From Torreya grandis (Eukaryota > Streptophyta > Pinopsida > Cupressales > Taxaceae): 64,000 nt of DNA. The stretch's first letter is position 1; every line of letters begins with the position of its first letter. The notes below the pieces were generated by a model. The model worked only from the letters and a program-made list of their open reading frames with translations. It had not been told where the DNA came from and made no database searches. The stretch is taken from NCBI GenBank assembly GCA_037957365.1, contig JARHVA010000592.1, forward strand, positions 930,001 to 994,000, in the 5' to 3' direction. A program made the translations under genes and the position numbers. Of this stretch, positions 35,109 through 45,690 are shown piece by piece.

Positions 35109-36366
35109 TATAAATGATGAGGGTATGATGATGTTACAGCCTTTTCCATATTATGTAATGGTGTATTCTGTAACATTTGTTAAGTGGTCTTTCATCCCTA
35201 GCAAGTGTCCATATCAGTGATGGATGCATGCTAAAAATGAAATGAGTCGATTTATGCTTCAGCAAGTAACGGTTTATACTTGACATAAATTGAGTGGTCG
35301 ATAGTTTCCATGTGTATTGTTGTCCATAGAAACTAGTGAAATGGACTATGTCATGTTGGTGGGCTGAAAATGTTTGGGTTTGGTTTGGTTTGGTTGAGAA
35401 AATGATTTGGTTGGATTGCTTGTGACCAAGATGTATAAGAAGTGAAAGGCGCATTTCTCTTTCATTGACAAGGACCATAATGATAGCATAGGTAGGGGGT
35501 TTTTAGAAACAAAAGCCCCATTCATGCATTATGTCATTGACCATTGGTTGTGTTAGAGAAGTAATCGAATCACTTTGACATTAAAATGAGCTCAAAATAC
35601 CTTGAGTAGGTGATGTGATATGTTAGGACAGGGTAAACCTTTTTAGTAGGGATAACTTTGCCCCTTTTTATAGGAGACCCTGAGAACAACTACAAGTCAA
35701 GTCCATGACCCTTCTTTTTTTTTTTTTGGTAGACTGATCAATGCGGGAAGTCTATGTGGGGATGTCATTTTGTTTTATGGTCATTTGTGAAGCTGATCGA
35801 TGCGGGAAGCTTCTAAGAGAGTGTTTTCTATAGCAAGAGTTTAGGCATAGCCATCTTTCGAGGGAGTGGTCTATATTTTTGCTTTATATGTTTTTGAGGG
35901 CTTTGAATAGTTGTCCTTCAAGGGAGCAGTCTATTAGCTACAGCAATGATGATGTAGTTGTCCTTCGAGGGAGTAGTCTGCATTTAGAATTTTATGACCT
36001 TTTGATATTTTGACATCCAAATTTATTTTTGACAGAATTGTGAGTCAAGGACAAGACTATAGAAGTTTAAGGGCTCCCTTTTATTAAGACAAAGCATTCA
36101 TACTTTATAAAAGGGTTACATAGGGTTTGTTTTAGGGGAATAGGGTTGAAAGAAATGAGGATTAAGATGATAGTGATTGCTCAAGGGACGAGCTCAAGTT
36201 AAATGTCAAGTGAACGAGTACTCAACTAATAATAGAATGGTCGCAGATGCAAGGCATTAAGGGGCTCAAGTTTTGGTTGACCTTCGAGAGAGGATAGACA
36301 ATAAGTCCCTGACCCATACTTGTGCGTGATGATGTAAGGTCTGAGCCAATTAGGAGCAAATTTGCC
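35109..36366 (-). other. E5 non-coding DNA between array and minisatellite
   Basis: No gene seen. It has small repeats: GATCGATGCGGGAAG-like strings near 35730 and 35795, and three copies of CCTTC(G/A)AGGGAG(T/C)(A/G)GTCT near 35865, 35915 and 35960. A 12-T run lies near 35717. Confidence 0.5.
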
Positions 36367-36415
36367 TCATTTGCTTCTTTCCATATTGGTCATGTGGTGG
36401 TTGATGACTAAAAAG

Positions 36416-36630
36416 TTGGTTGATGTTTGGTCGATGCGTGGTTGATGTTTGGTTAAGGCTTGGTCGAGGCTTGATTGATATTTGGTTGATGTTTGGTCGA
36501 GGCTTGGTCGAGGCTTGGTCGATGCTTGGTCGATACTTGGTCGAGGCTTGGTCGATGCTTGGTCAGTGTTTGGTTGAGGCTTGGTTGATGCTTGGTCGAG
36601 GCTTGGTCGAGGCCGGTGTTTGGTTGAGGT
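36416..36630 (-). repeat. 12-bp minisatellite in E5
   Basis: About 18 copies of GGTCGAGGCTTG and its variants GGTCGATGCTTG and GGTTGATGTTTG. The repeat length is a multiple of three, so both strands show spurious repetitive open frames. It lies just downstream of the E5 gag stop in element sense. Confidence 0.85.
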
Positions 36631-36638
36631 CATGATAG

Positions 36639-39600
36639 TCAGGATAGAGTCAAATTCCCCCAGTTATTTTGGTGATGAGGAGAACGCTTGAGAAATGGTT
36701 GGACTAAGGCAGATAGTGGTTGGGGGTCTTCAGGTTGGACCTTCACTGCTTGTAAGGCTTTGATCAAAGTTAGACAATGCTGCAGAGAGTTTTGTATGAG
36801 GTCATACAAGGATGTCTTCACAGAGGTTTGGTGACGTTGTTTCACCATGGGGTCATTAATTGGATTTGAATAAGTTGGTCGAGATGTGACCAAAATTGAA
36901 ATCTTGGGTCTTGATGGTTGAAGAGGCTTGACAAATGGATATGTTTGAGGGAGAGAAACCTTCTCTTTCCCTTTATCCTTCATGGTTTGTGACCTGGTGG
37001 TCACATTGATAGTGTTGATTTCAAACAAAGGGGTTGAAGGTGATAGAGGAACCACGGTCTTGCATTGAGATCCCGATTTAGGTGAAGATGTTTGAGAGGC
37101 ATGGGATGGTGTCAATGGTTTGTTGAAGGAGTGGTCAAAAGGATCCTTAGTGAGAAGGGTGTCTTTTTTGAAGTGTTGACGAATGACAGCTTTAAGAGCA
37201 CAACAATGCTCAGTGTCATGTCTAGGTGTGCGATGATACGCACAAAATTTAGTGTCATCGAACCAAGATGGCCTTGATCCGAGAGTTGATGAGCGTGATG
37301 GTGTAAATGTTTGGGAGACATGAGATGATTTTGGAGATTTTTTGACAGTATCCTCAATAAGAGGGGTGTCTTTATTGATGAATTGGTAGATGACAACCTT
37401 AAGAGCACAAGAATTTTCAGTGTCATGTCCAGGTGTGCGATGATATTGGTAAATTTTAGTGTCATCGAAACAAGATGATTTTGGTTCGAGAGGTTGAAAT
37501 TGTTTGATAGGTGGAAGAGTGATGTTAGAAGTTTGTAAAAGTCAGTGTAACAGCAAGGTGTAAGAACCTGCTAATGGGTCTGCACGTTGTGTTGCAGTAA
37601 AAGTTGACAACTTTTATTTAGACGTTGTTGAGGATGTGTTTCATACCATCCTTTTGTTTGGCGGTGTGGCCACATGCGTAGATGACACTTTTGTGGTAGA
37701 AGGCATTGGATGTTTTGAAGGAGGTATGTTTTTGTCAGGTGTTGGTCATAATGGATGTGATTTGTTTTTGTTGGGTGTCGAAGTAAGAAGCACTCCTATT
37801 AAGGTGGATGGGTGTGGGCCCAAAATGGAGGGCAATGGTGATGGTGAGAGAAAAGTTCTCCGATGTGGTTTAGTAGCCTTCTTCAGTTTAGTGTGAGGAC
37901 TACTATTATGGGGGGAGAGGTTCAAATCAACCTTCACCGAATCTTCTTCAGTCGAAGTGGGTGAGGCGGCTAGTTCCTCTCTCAGTGGAGAAGGGATTGG
38001 AGATTGTGGCTCTTCGAGAGGGTAGAGCATAAGGATGGTCATGGCTTTGGTGTGTGGTTGAGGTGCGGGAAAAGTATGATCCCCCATTGATGATAGGAAG
38101 GATGAGGGTGAGGCTAGTGGTGCTAGTATCATCAAGGCATCCTCTAATATAAGAGAGGTTGATGGAGAACTAACAGGAGAAGATGGTTCGTCCATCTGTG
38201 GAAGATGAATGGGAGAAGAAGATTCTTCCACTTGTGAAGGACCAATAAGTGGGCTAACCTCTTCAGACTGTGAGAGAGGTTGGTTGGGCATAAGAGGTGA
38301 GACCGTGTTGATTGTGCGTATATTACGCTCTTGGGAGTCATCGGTCATGGTCTGCATGTTGTTTTGGCTAGGAGAATGGTTAGGGAAAGGTTGTCTAAAG
38401 ATGTCTATGTTTTGGTTAGGTGGCGCGTTCGGGTTATCCAAAACAAGATCCCCCTTGTCTATCATATCTTGGACAATATTTTTGAAAGTTTTGCAGTTGT
38501 TTATATCATGGCCTTTGATACGGTGATAATTGCAGAAGTCATGTTCCCTATACCATGTAGGGATGGATTTTGTGGGGTCAAATTGAGGTGGTCAAATTTG
38601 AGGGAGATTGAGGACCCCCTGCTTGACAAGTTTATCCAACACAGATGCATATGATTCTCCTATTGGAGTGTATTGACACTGTATATACCTTTGTTGGAAT
38701 TGTCTTATGATGCTTTGAGATGTGGTAGGTTCAGATTGGTTAGTTATTGTTGATGATGATGGCCTAAGGACCACATCATTTGCCGATCCCTTAGACTTGG
38801 AATATGAAGAAGGTTTGGATGAAGAAGGGTCATTGGATTTTGCATTGATATTTCACAATTTGACCTTGTCCTCTTCAACCGCATGGAGTTTAAGCTTCCT
38901 CGCCATGGTGAAAGCTTCATCAAATGTGTGAAATGTCTGGACCCGCAAGGTAGATGAAATATGTTTGGCACACTCCTGTGAAAAGAGCTCAATGAGCTCA
39001 GGCTGAGGTGAAGAAAAGGAGAGTTGGTTGATTAAGCCTCTCTAATGGGTGACAAAATTGGCTATTGATTCATCATCGAATTGTCTGATAGAGTATAGGT
39101 CCGTGATGGAGACCTTTTTAGTGATGTTGATAGAAAAGTGGTTACGAAAAAGTTGGGCAAGTTGAGTGAAAGAAAAGGTAGAGTGACTGGTAAGGGAGTT
39201 ATACCAATTAGGGTAGCCCCAGAAAGCGACATGGGAAATGTGCGTAGCAATAATGCATCATCATGTGCTATAAGATAACAAGCATGTCTGAATGCTCGTA
39301 GATGTTGTTGTGGGTCTTCCTTACTTTGGAAATGAGTAAATTTGGGAAGTTCCCACTGACAAGGATACGACCAGATTGGGACTGAGGGATGGATGGGTTC
39401 ATTACAAATTTGCTCATATGAGAGAGCATTACTTGAATCAAAAATGGATGTCTCAAGATTAGACATTTTGTCCATCAACATCTTGATTAGGTCAGTTGAC
39501 GGATTCGCAGGTGGGGCACCCCCTAGGTTGTAAGGCACTTGGAAGGTGCTAGGAGGGGTGTATGACATAGTTGGTTGCGCTTGTATAGGCACAACATATT

Positions 39601-40201
39601 GATGAGTAGTCATTGGGATAGATGTTGAAGCTAGGGGTGGTTAGATGGTGGTGATATTAGACAAAAGATGAGTAGCCACCCTGGTGTTGATGGGGGCAAG
39701 AGTAGGCGGGATGGAGACAACTAGGTTTTGATATGGTGTAGAACTTTGTTGAATAGTTTGTGGTTGATGGGGGGCCAAAACCCTAATGGAAGTGGGCCCA
39801 GAGATAGAAGGAGAAGCCAAACTTTGAAGATTAGTCATGGGTGGGTTATTAGTTGAGGCGATGGCCTGGGTGTCTATGGGTTAAATCACAGAGGCTATTG
39901 ATATGACTGCCATCTCAACTAAAGAGGTTGGCATCCCATAAATCAGGTTGCCTAAAGAGTCTCGCGTTCGACTTCTCACGAGATAATGCTAAAGGGCCTT
40001 GACATTGAGGTCAAGGAACCTTTCGAAGTCTTGGTCTCCTTCGGAAACAATTGAGGGTTAAGTCGGGGTCGGTTGGGTAGGAGTTCGTTCAGTCTCTGAA
40101 TGATACTCCATTAGAGGACTAATTATGGAAGGCGAAGGTGGAAGTGGTTGTTGCCTAGCATGGTCAACAAGAGTCTTAGTTTGGCTAAATGTCAAAACCA
40201 T
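36639..40201 (-). pseudogene. E5 gag with three zinc-knuckle-like motifs
   Basis: Read on the minus strand from ATG at 40201. The first part is P/Q/S-rich. The Retrotrans_gag domain starts at about 39310 with WELPKFTHFQSKEDPQQHL and RAFRHACYLIAHDDALLLRTFP. A one-base frameshift follows near 39210, after which one frame continues from about 39000 to the stop at 36639 with few breaks. C-x2-Y-H-x4-G-H-x4-C type knuckles occur at about 38515-38570 (FCNYHRIKGHDINNC), 37400-37455 (first Cys lost) and 37195-37255 (FCAYHRTPRHDTEHC). The last two are copies of a 204-bp duplicated unit. A long S/P/E-rich segment (38465-37746) separates them from the first knuckle. At roughly 1190 codons it is long for a gag. 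No protease follows. Confidence 0.85.
37190..37470 (-). repeat. in-frame 204-bp duplication of a zinc-knuckle module
   Basis: Two stretches, around 37190-37270 and 37394-37474, both encode FDDTK-x-Y/C-x-YHRTP-x-HDTE-x-x-CALK-x-VI followed by a KDT-rich tail. The spacing of 204 bases is 68 codons, so the frame is kept. Confidence 0.8.
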
Positions 40202-41290
40202 TCAAGGCAAAAAGGGTCAGGTTTTAAAAACTATGTTTTTTAGTCTCAAAAAACTAGAATGGGTGTTGGACAGCAAGAAAGTCAGGTTTTAAGCTTGTTG
40301 TTTTGAGAAGAAGAATTTTGACAGTGACCGATGTCGGTGTAAAAATTGATGCCGGTGAATAAAGGGGCCGATGTCGGTCAGATATCCAATGCCGGCGAAG
40401 ATAAGTTGCCAATGTCGGTGGAAAAACTGATGTCGATTACTGTGTTTTTCCAAAAACTCAGAGAATTTGAAAGTTTTTGGAAGAAAGAAGAAAAGGTCCT
40501 CACTAGCTCAAAAAACCAGATGAAAATAGAAAAGTAGATGAAGACAAGCAGACCCTAAACGTTAAATCCTAAGAATAAACTTTTAGAATCATGTTGGCTT
40601 ATGCCTTAGAGTGTGTTTGGGAAGTTGGCTTTTAGAACGGGTTCTAGAAGAAGCAGTCTAAGGTTGGTTTCAGGTTAGTTTTGGTGCTCAAAGTCTGTAT
40701 TAGGTTCCGTACATGGCCAAGTGCTAAGGAGCAAGCTCCCCTCACTTCACGAGCCCAGAGATAAGCTAGGTTGCTTAGCCAGTATATAATTCCCCTAGAG
40801 TTTATACTCTGCTAGAGAACAGAGTGGACTCTCCCCTTGGTAGTGAAGTCCAAGTGGGATTACCAGGAAGGGTAAGGTATCAGCCAGGTGATGAAATCCT
40901 AGTCGGACCTTGTCTCAGATATGTTTAGATGTTTGATTTGTGATAGTGGTCTGGTCATGTAACATAAGTGTGCTACAATTTATTCATAATGTGGTTTTAA
41001 GTTAGTAGATGTGAGAGCTAAATATGCATTCAAGCAAAAATGAGATGTAATAGATTTTAAGCCCAAATAGAAATGTGTGTTTGGATGCAGACAAGTGGAG
41101 AAAAGGTTGAAGAGTATGAATTTTACTACTCTAAGATGCAAGAAAGAAATAAAAATAAGGATTCTTTTTAACTTTTCTGATGGTGTCTTTTCGGAGAAGA
41201 TAGAAGAAAAAGATGCAAGAAGAGACCTAATGCACCTATATGAAAAGTTTGCTTGTAGAAGAAAAAGTATGAACCCAAGGAGAATTCCTA
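40202..41290 (-). other. E5 leader
   Basis: Untranslated region between primer-binding site and gag. No gene; the plus-strand (41077-41322) and minus-strand (40980-41342) open frames overlap each other and show no domain. It contains a dense palindrome cluster listed next. Confidence 0.6.
40325..40440. promoter_or_regulatory. palindrome array in the E5 leader
   Basis: Six copies in 115 bases: ACCGATGTCGGT, GATGCCGGT, GCCGATGTCGGTC, AATGCCGGCG, GCCAATGTCGGTG and TGATGTCGATTA, spaced by about 20 bases. It forms a third, independent array in the same element, downstream of the 5' LTR in element sense. Confidence 0.55.
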
Positions 41291-41310
41291 GGGTCCCACC
41301 GGGCATGCCA
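41291..41310 (-). other. E5 primer-binding site
   Basis: Minus strand reads TGGCATGCCCGGTGGGACCC, three bases after the LTR end. Shared with E4. The tRNA was not identified by eye. Confidence 0.8.
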
Positions 41311-41313
41311 GAA

Positions 41314-42773
41314 TGTTTATAAATATTTTTTCCTTTCCACATTCAAAAGAGTTAAGAAACTAAGATAAATGGTCAGGGGTTTGTAAGTACCCGGATGAAG
41401 TTTACACACCATTATCTAGACGACTGAAGGAGCTTCTCTTTGGCTGTGGAGGATGACACCTATAGATAAGAGAGACTTAAACAAAAGAACTATTAAATGG
41501 ATAGGTGGTGGACTGCCAAGCAAAAGCTTGATCCCAGAAGTGCAAAGACTTCCTGGAGGGGTGACAGTCCACTAGCTGATAAAGAGAAATTTGCTAAAAG
41601 AGAAATGGTGAAAGACTGAACAAAAGAAATAAAGATAATGCATACCTATATTTAGCAATCTGTCTTCTACAGTCTCCAATGTCGATATGTCTACCGGCGT
41701 TGGTTATTCAAGGTCACCAGCGTCGGTTAGTCTATCGACGTCGATAGGGGTAATGGTCTTGGAAGCTGGCGTCAGTCGGGGAAATGGAGCTTTGGACGAG
41801 TTTTAGGGTTGTCTGTGGTCAATAGAATGGTTTGGGATGTCTGTGGGAGTTTTAGTGGCTTGTGCTAGGTTTGCACGGCAGAGAGTGTGGCCTAAAAGAG
41901 GGACCAAATGGAGGACAGGGATGAGAGGGAGACAAGGGTGAGAGAAGGCTTTTTAGCCTCTCCAAGAAGAATAGATTGGGTTGTGTCAACAGTGCTTGGA
42001 AATGGACAATGGAATGATTGCTAATATATCCTAAGAGCACTGAAATAAAAACTAGTAGAAATACTTAGCTGTGAGTGGAGAGGCAGAAGTGTAGGAGGTT
42101 TATTTCCATTGTGGCTGATGCAAGAGATGATGTGTAATCTTTAATCTAGCTTGGAATGACTGGTGCAGAACCTCTGAGCCTGGAGAGTGATGTTGAGATG
42201 CTGATACCTGCAAGGAGTCGAGGAGCAAGAAATCTTGAAGCCTGGAACAAGAGAATTCACATTCACAAGGGGGTTGATTGATTCTGTGCTGTGATTTTAG
42301 CATCCTAAGTGTGATTTTGCATCCTAGGGGGAAGATAATTCACCTTTGGGTTGTTTAAAATGATCGATGTTGGTGATCTCGCCGGCGTCAGCTGACTGGT
42401 AACTAACGTTGGTGGATTGAAGATGGGAAAAAGGCTAAAATTAGCTTTCTACCCATTCTTCCAACTGCCAGGGTTAATTATCATTGGAAAATGGTCGAGG
42501 GTGGGTTTAATATGCATGAGAGGTTAGTGGAAGGGCTGAAATAGGTCATAAATTGGTCATAGGGTGATGGGAGGTATCCAAGGAGAGGTATCCAAGGCGG
42601 GGTGTGTCCAAGGGTGAGGTGTCATGGATGAGGTGTCAAGGGGGGTGTTATTAATTCAAAATAAATAATTATTTTAAATTAATAAGTGTGTGGGTTAGGA
42701 ATGTGTTAGAAGTGGACCAAGGGGACCAAGGGGGAGAGTCGACCAAGGAGTAGACATGATTTTGGTGTCTACA
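41314..42773 (-). repeat. E5 5' LTR (right copy)
   Basis: Uninterrupted 1460-bp copy. Plus-strand ends are TGTTTATAAA and GGTGTCTACA. Carries the intact target of E6 (GGAGAGGCAGAAG) near 42080. Confidence 0.93.
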
Positions 42774-42778
42774 CTTAC
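42774..42778. repeat. E5 right target-site duplication CTTAC
   Basis: Partner of 27039-27043, with one mismatch. Confidence 0.85.
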
Positions 42779-43700
42779 CATTTAGAACTACAATGTGCAC
42801 ATACTTTCAAAGAGATCATTGATAAAGGTTTGTTGATAGAGTGGGCACTCATCAATAAAGGAGTCATCAAGCATAATTCAACTAATCAAAATTGAGGTAT
42901 CAATTAGAGAAATGGCCAACATCAACATCCTATTCAAGCGTAAGCAATGCAACTAGCACAAGCCAATAACTAAGAAATACTGAAGCAATTAAATCATAAT
43001 AAGAATGTTGTGGGAAATGGATTAATAAAATCTCATCATGTCTAAATGGTATAAACATCATCTGTACTACCTTTTTAGCTTACTCCTACCTAGAAACCTC
43101 TCCAATCAATGCCAGAAGCATAACAACTAAAACCTGTACAACAAATACAATAGCCTTTACCATTACAAACCCCTCCTCCTAAGAGAACCGTGCCTACATG
43201 TAATGTCTTTAGTGACCTAGGAGAACCTATTGATTTTATATTTCACAAACTTACTACCACTAATCTGATTAGTTGGCCTATACCAAAGCATTATCTACAA
43301 GGCATTCCTTATCCTGATTGGTATCGTGAAAATGAATTTTGTGACTATCATCAGGTCAATGGGCATAATCTATGAAGATGTGTCCAAATCAAGAATTTAA
43401 TTGAAAATATGTTAGATGATGGGGAGATAACATTGGATAATGGTGCTTCCAATTCCAATCAAACCCTTGGGATTTATCAAAACCCCTTTCCTTGACATAA
43501 CAATTAACAATAACAACAATGGTAAGTGCAATAGCAAAATCAATAGTATCAAAAGCAAAGGCCGAATCAGTAGAATCAACAAAATCAGCATCAAAACCCA
43601 TAATGACATAACAATGGACAAAACCAAGGTTAAAATGGTAACAACCAACAAACCTACCATGTAGTTACACATGACTAAAATAAGGTTGTAGGTCATATTG
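42779..43700 (+). pseudogene. E4 gag, part downstream of the E5 insertion
   Basis: Frame 2 continues in phase with 27043. It begins HLELQCAHTFKEIIDKG and is Q/N-rich to about 43190. The piece 43190-43400 contains WYRENEFCDYHQVNGHNL followed by a stop and RC, a C-x2-Y-H-x4-G-H-x4-C zinc knuckle of the Tat type. A Q/N-repeat tail, broken by TAG and TAA codons, follows. The apparent open frames on the minus strand and in other plus frames at 43389-43753 are shadows of this low-complexity DNA. Confidence 0.85.
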
Positions 43701-44380
43701 GAGGGGGTAGCATTAATACCATCTCCATTAATCTTAGATCGAGTACTAATCAAACTAGACCATTGCTAAAGAATAATATTCAATGAAATTACCTAGATAA
43801 TCCTTCTATAACCTAGGAGTGCATATAGGTAAACTAACAAACTATGACTTCCCCTTTTGAACCTTATATCGACAACTCATTCTTGCCACGTGACCACATG
43901 CAAGTGCATCGGTAATCAAGACTTGTCCTATTTGGTCCTACACCATTTCTTACATTGGTTAGCAATAATGGTCCAGTATTTAATCTTGATTATGCAATCA
44001 CAACTCAAAGGTTGAGGATTACTATCCCAGGTCCATAACCATCTGCCACTTTGCCTATCATCCAACCAATTGTTTAGCCTCAGAATAAACCATTCACTAC
44101 TGACGAAGACAAGAAGTTTGATGTTATGGAATAATTATAGAAGACACAAGCAAAAATTTCTATTATAGATTTGTTGTGAACGTCGATAATCCACAAGAAC
44201 ATCTTGAATGAGTTTTTGACCCAATCCATTATTGCTAGTGACATATCCCTTGATAAATTTTAAGCTTTGGTTGGACACCTAGCTCCAACCCAATAAGTCA
44301 CATTCAACCAAAGCAATATGTCTTCCCTTGGCTTGCTTCATAATAATCCATTATACATATAAGATTATATAATATGGCAT
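43701..44380 (+). pseudogene. E4 polyprotein, spacer between gag and protease
   Basis: Frame 2 stays readable with many stops. Proline-rich and acidic stretches such as FTTDEDKKFDVME resemble the gag-protease spacer of Tat elements. No catalytic motif. Confidence 0.6.
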
Positions 44381-44760
44381 AAATTAAAATGTGTCCTTAT
44401 AGATAATGGATCCGACCTCAATATGGTGTCTCTAAAGCTCATCAAGCTTCTTGGGTACATAATGACTGATCTCCAGCTAGAAACAATAACTATCAAAGCT
44501 TATGACAATCAAGAAAGAGAATCATAAGGCACCATTAGTTTACCAGTTGTCATTGGGCCTTTGTCCCATGATGTACTTTTCCATGTGCTTGATCTTGAGT
44601 TATCATATAATATGCTTCTAGGTAAGCCTTAGTTACATGAGATTCATGTAGTCCCATTAATGTTGCACCAATGTATCAAGTTTTCCCACTCAGGGATGGA
44701 AGTGAATATTCTAGGAGATTACACCCATATGAACATTGCAAGCATCTTGAGGTAGAATTT
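44381..44760 (+). pseudogene. E4 aspartic protease relic
   Basis: Frame 2 reads CVLIDNGSDLNMVSLKLI at 44390, with the active-site Asp in the D-N-G-S form also seen in E2, and then SYNMLLGKP followed by a stop where W is usual (LLGRPW). HVVPLMLHQCIKF matches the family's end. It would cleave the Gag-Pol polyprotein. Confidence 0.85.
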
Positions 44761-45690
44761 CAAAGCTATAATTATCAGTATGACATGAATCCAAGTTTAA
44801 AGTAGGATAAAGGAAAGGCTATGCTTATTGGTCCTTCACCAGATAATTGCATAGATCCTAATACCTTGGATTCCCTTTCCCACATGCCACCTCCTGAAGC
44901 TTCTAATCATTTCACTATTTTAGATAATGGATCAGGAGAGTATATGACCCATGATACATTTCATATTGCCAATCTTCCTTAGAATTCAAAACCTTTGGGT
45001 GACCTAGAGTCAGCCCACATATACATTGGCAATAAAATAACAAAGATAAAGGAACTATCACATTTGTACTAGCATCTGGCTTAGAACCTGACCCTCTTGA
45101 AGGGGATGAATCACGGTTATACAATGACAACTAAGCTAATTTTATAAAAGTGCAAAGTATCCTATTCCCAATAGGATCATGAACCATCACAATTATGAAG
45201 GAAGAGGCCTCAAATTGAATCAACAAGGAACCATTGAGCCAATTTCCATGACTAAGTATGAAAGACCTTATGGACTTAGATTTAAACCACCTGGGGTTGA
45301 CCCCACATATATTATTCAAACTCTATCACCAGTGAGTAGCGATGATGATACCGATAGTGAAGTAGAGTCCGATCATAGAATCACCTTTGATGACCTATTT
45401 GAAACCAACCTATTTTATAACAACGTCATTTGTACCCTTACCTTGGCTATTCATCATAACCCATTGCGTTTATTTTATCCCCAACTGATAGATTGGGACC
45501 AATAAGAATCTAGTCTACTGATTAATGAGTTCTAAAATGATGAGGCATTCTACAATTTCTTAGGCCTAAGAGACAATGTTCTGTGGGAGATCATAAATTA
45601 GGATTCTCAATCACTTTAGATCGTGTAGCCTATTTTGGAGAGTGAGTGAACACCCTTAGCCAAAAACAAATAAGTAAACATTGAGATCCC
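44761..45690 (+). pseudogene. E4 linker with G-patch-like segment
   Basis: Frame 2 is open at 45179-45505. It starts NYEGRGLKLNQQGTIEPI and goes on KYERPYGLRFKPPG, which fits the G-x-GLG-x(n)-QG-x-x-EP pattern seen between protease and RT in several plant gypsy elements and likened to a G-patch, a glycine-rich nucleic-acid-binding motif. An acidic SSDDDTDSEVESD stretch follows. Coding moves to frame 3 between about 45620 and 45690, either by decay or as a programmed shift. Confidence 0.65.

Larger units (their letters stand above)
27044..42773 (-). mobile_element. E5: large gag-only Tat-like LTR element
   Basis: LTRs of 1460-1461 bp (27044-32824 after removing E6, and 41314-42773). On the minus strand the LTR runs TGTAGACACC...AACA, the primer-binding site TGGCATGCCCGGTGGGAC lies next to the right LTR and a polypurine tract next to the left one. 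The minus strand encodes only gag (40201-36639). There is no protease, RT, RNase H or integrase, so it needed enzymes from an element such as E4, with which it shares termini and primer site. Between gag and 3' LTR lie a 12-bp minisatellite and a 184-bp tandem array. Its own length without E6 is about 11.4 kb. LTR copies are close to identical over long runs, so it is younger than E4. Confidence 0.92.

Noticed and set aside
36367..36635. Repetitive open frames on both strands
   Set aside because: They are produced by a 12-bp repeat, a multiple of three, after the gag stop; no protein is implied.
37636..38654. Plus-strand open frames opposite the E5 gag
   Set aside because: They lie antisense to a longer frame that carries zinc knuckles and fits the element's orientation.
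43389..43753. Overlapping open frames on both strands, one hydrophobic
   Set aside because: Shadows of the Q/N-rich gag tail of E4 in frame 2.
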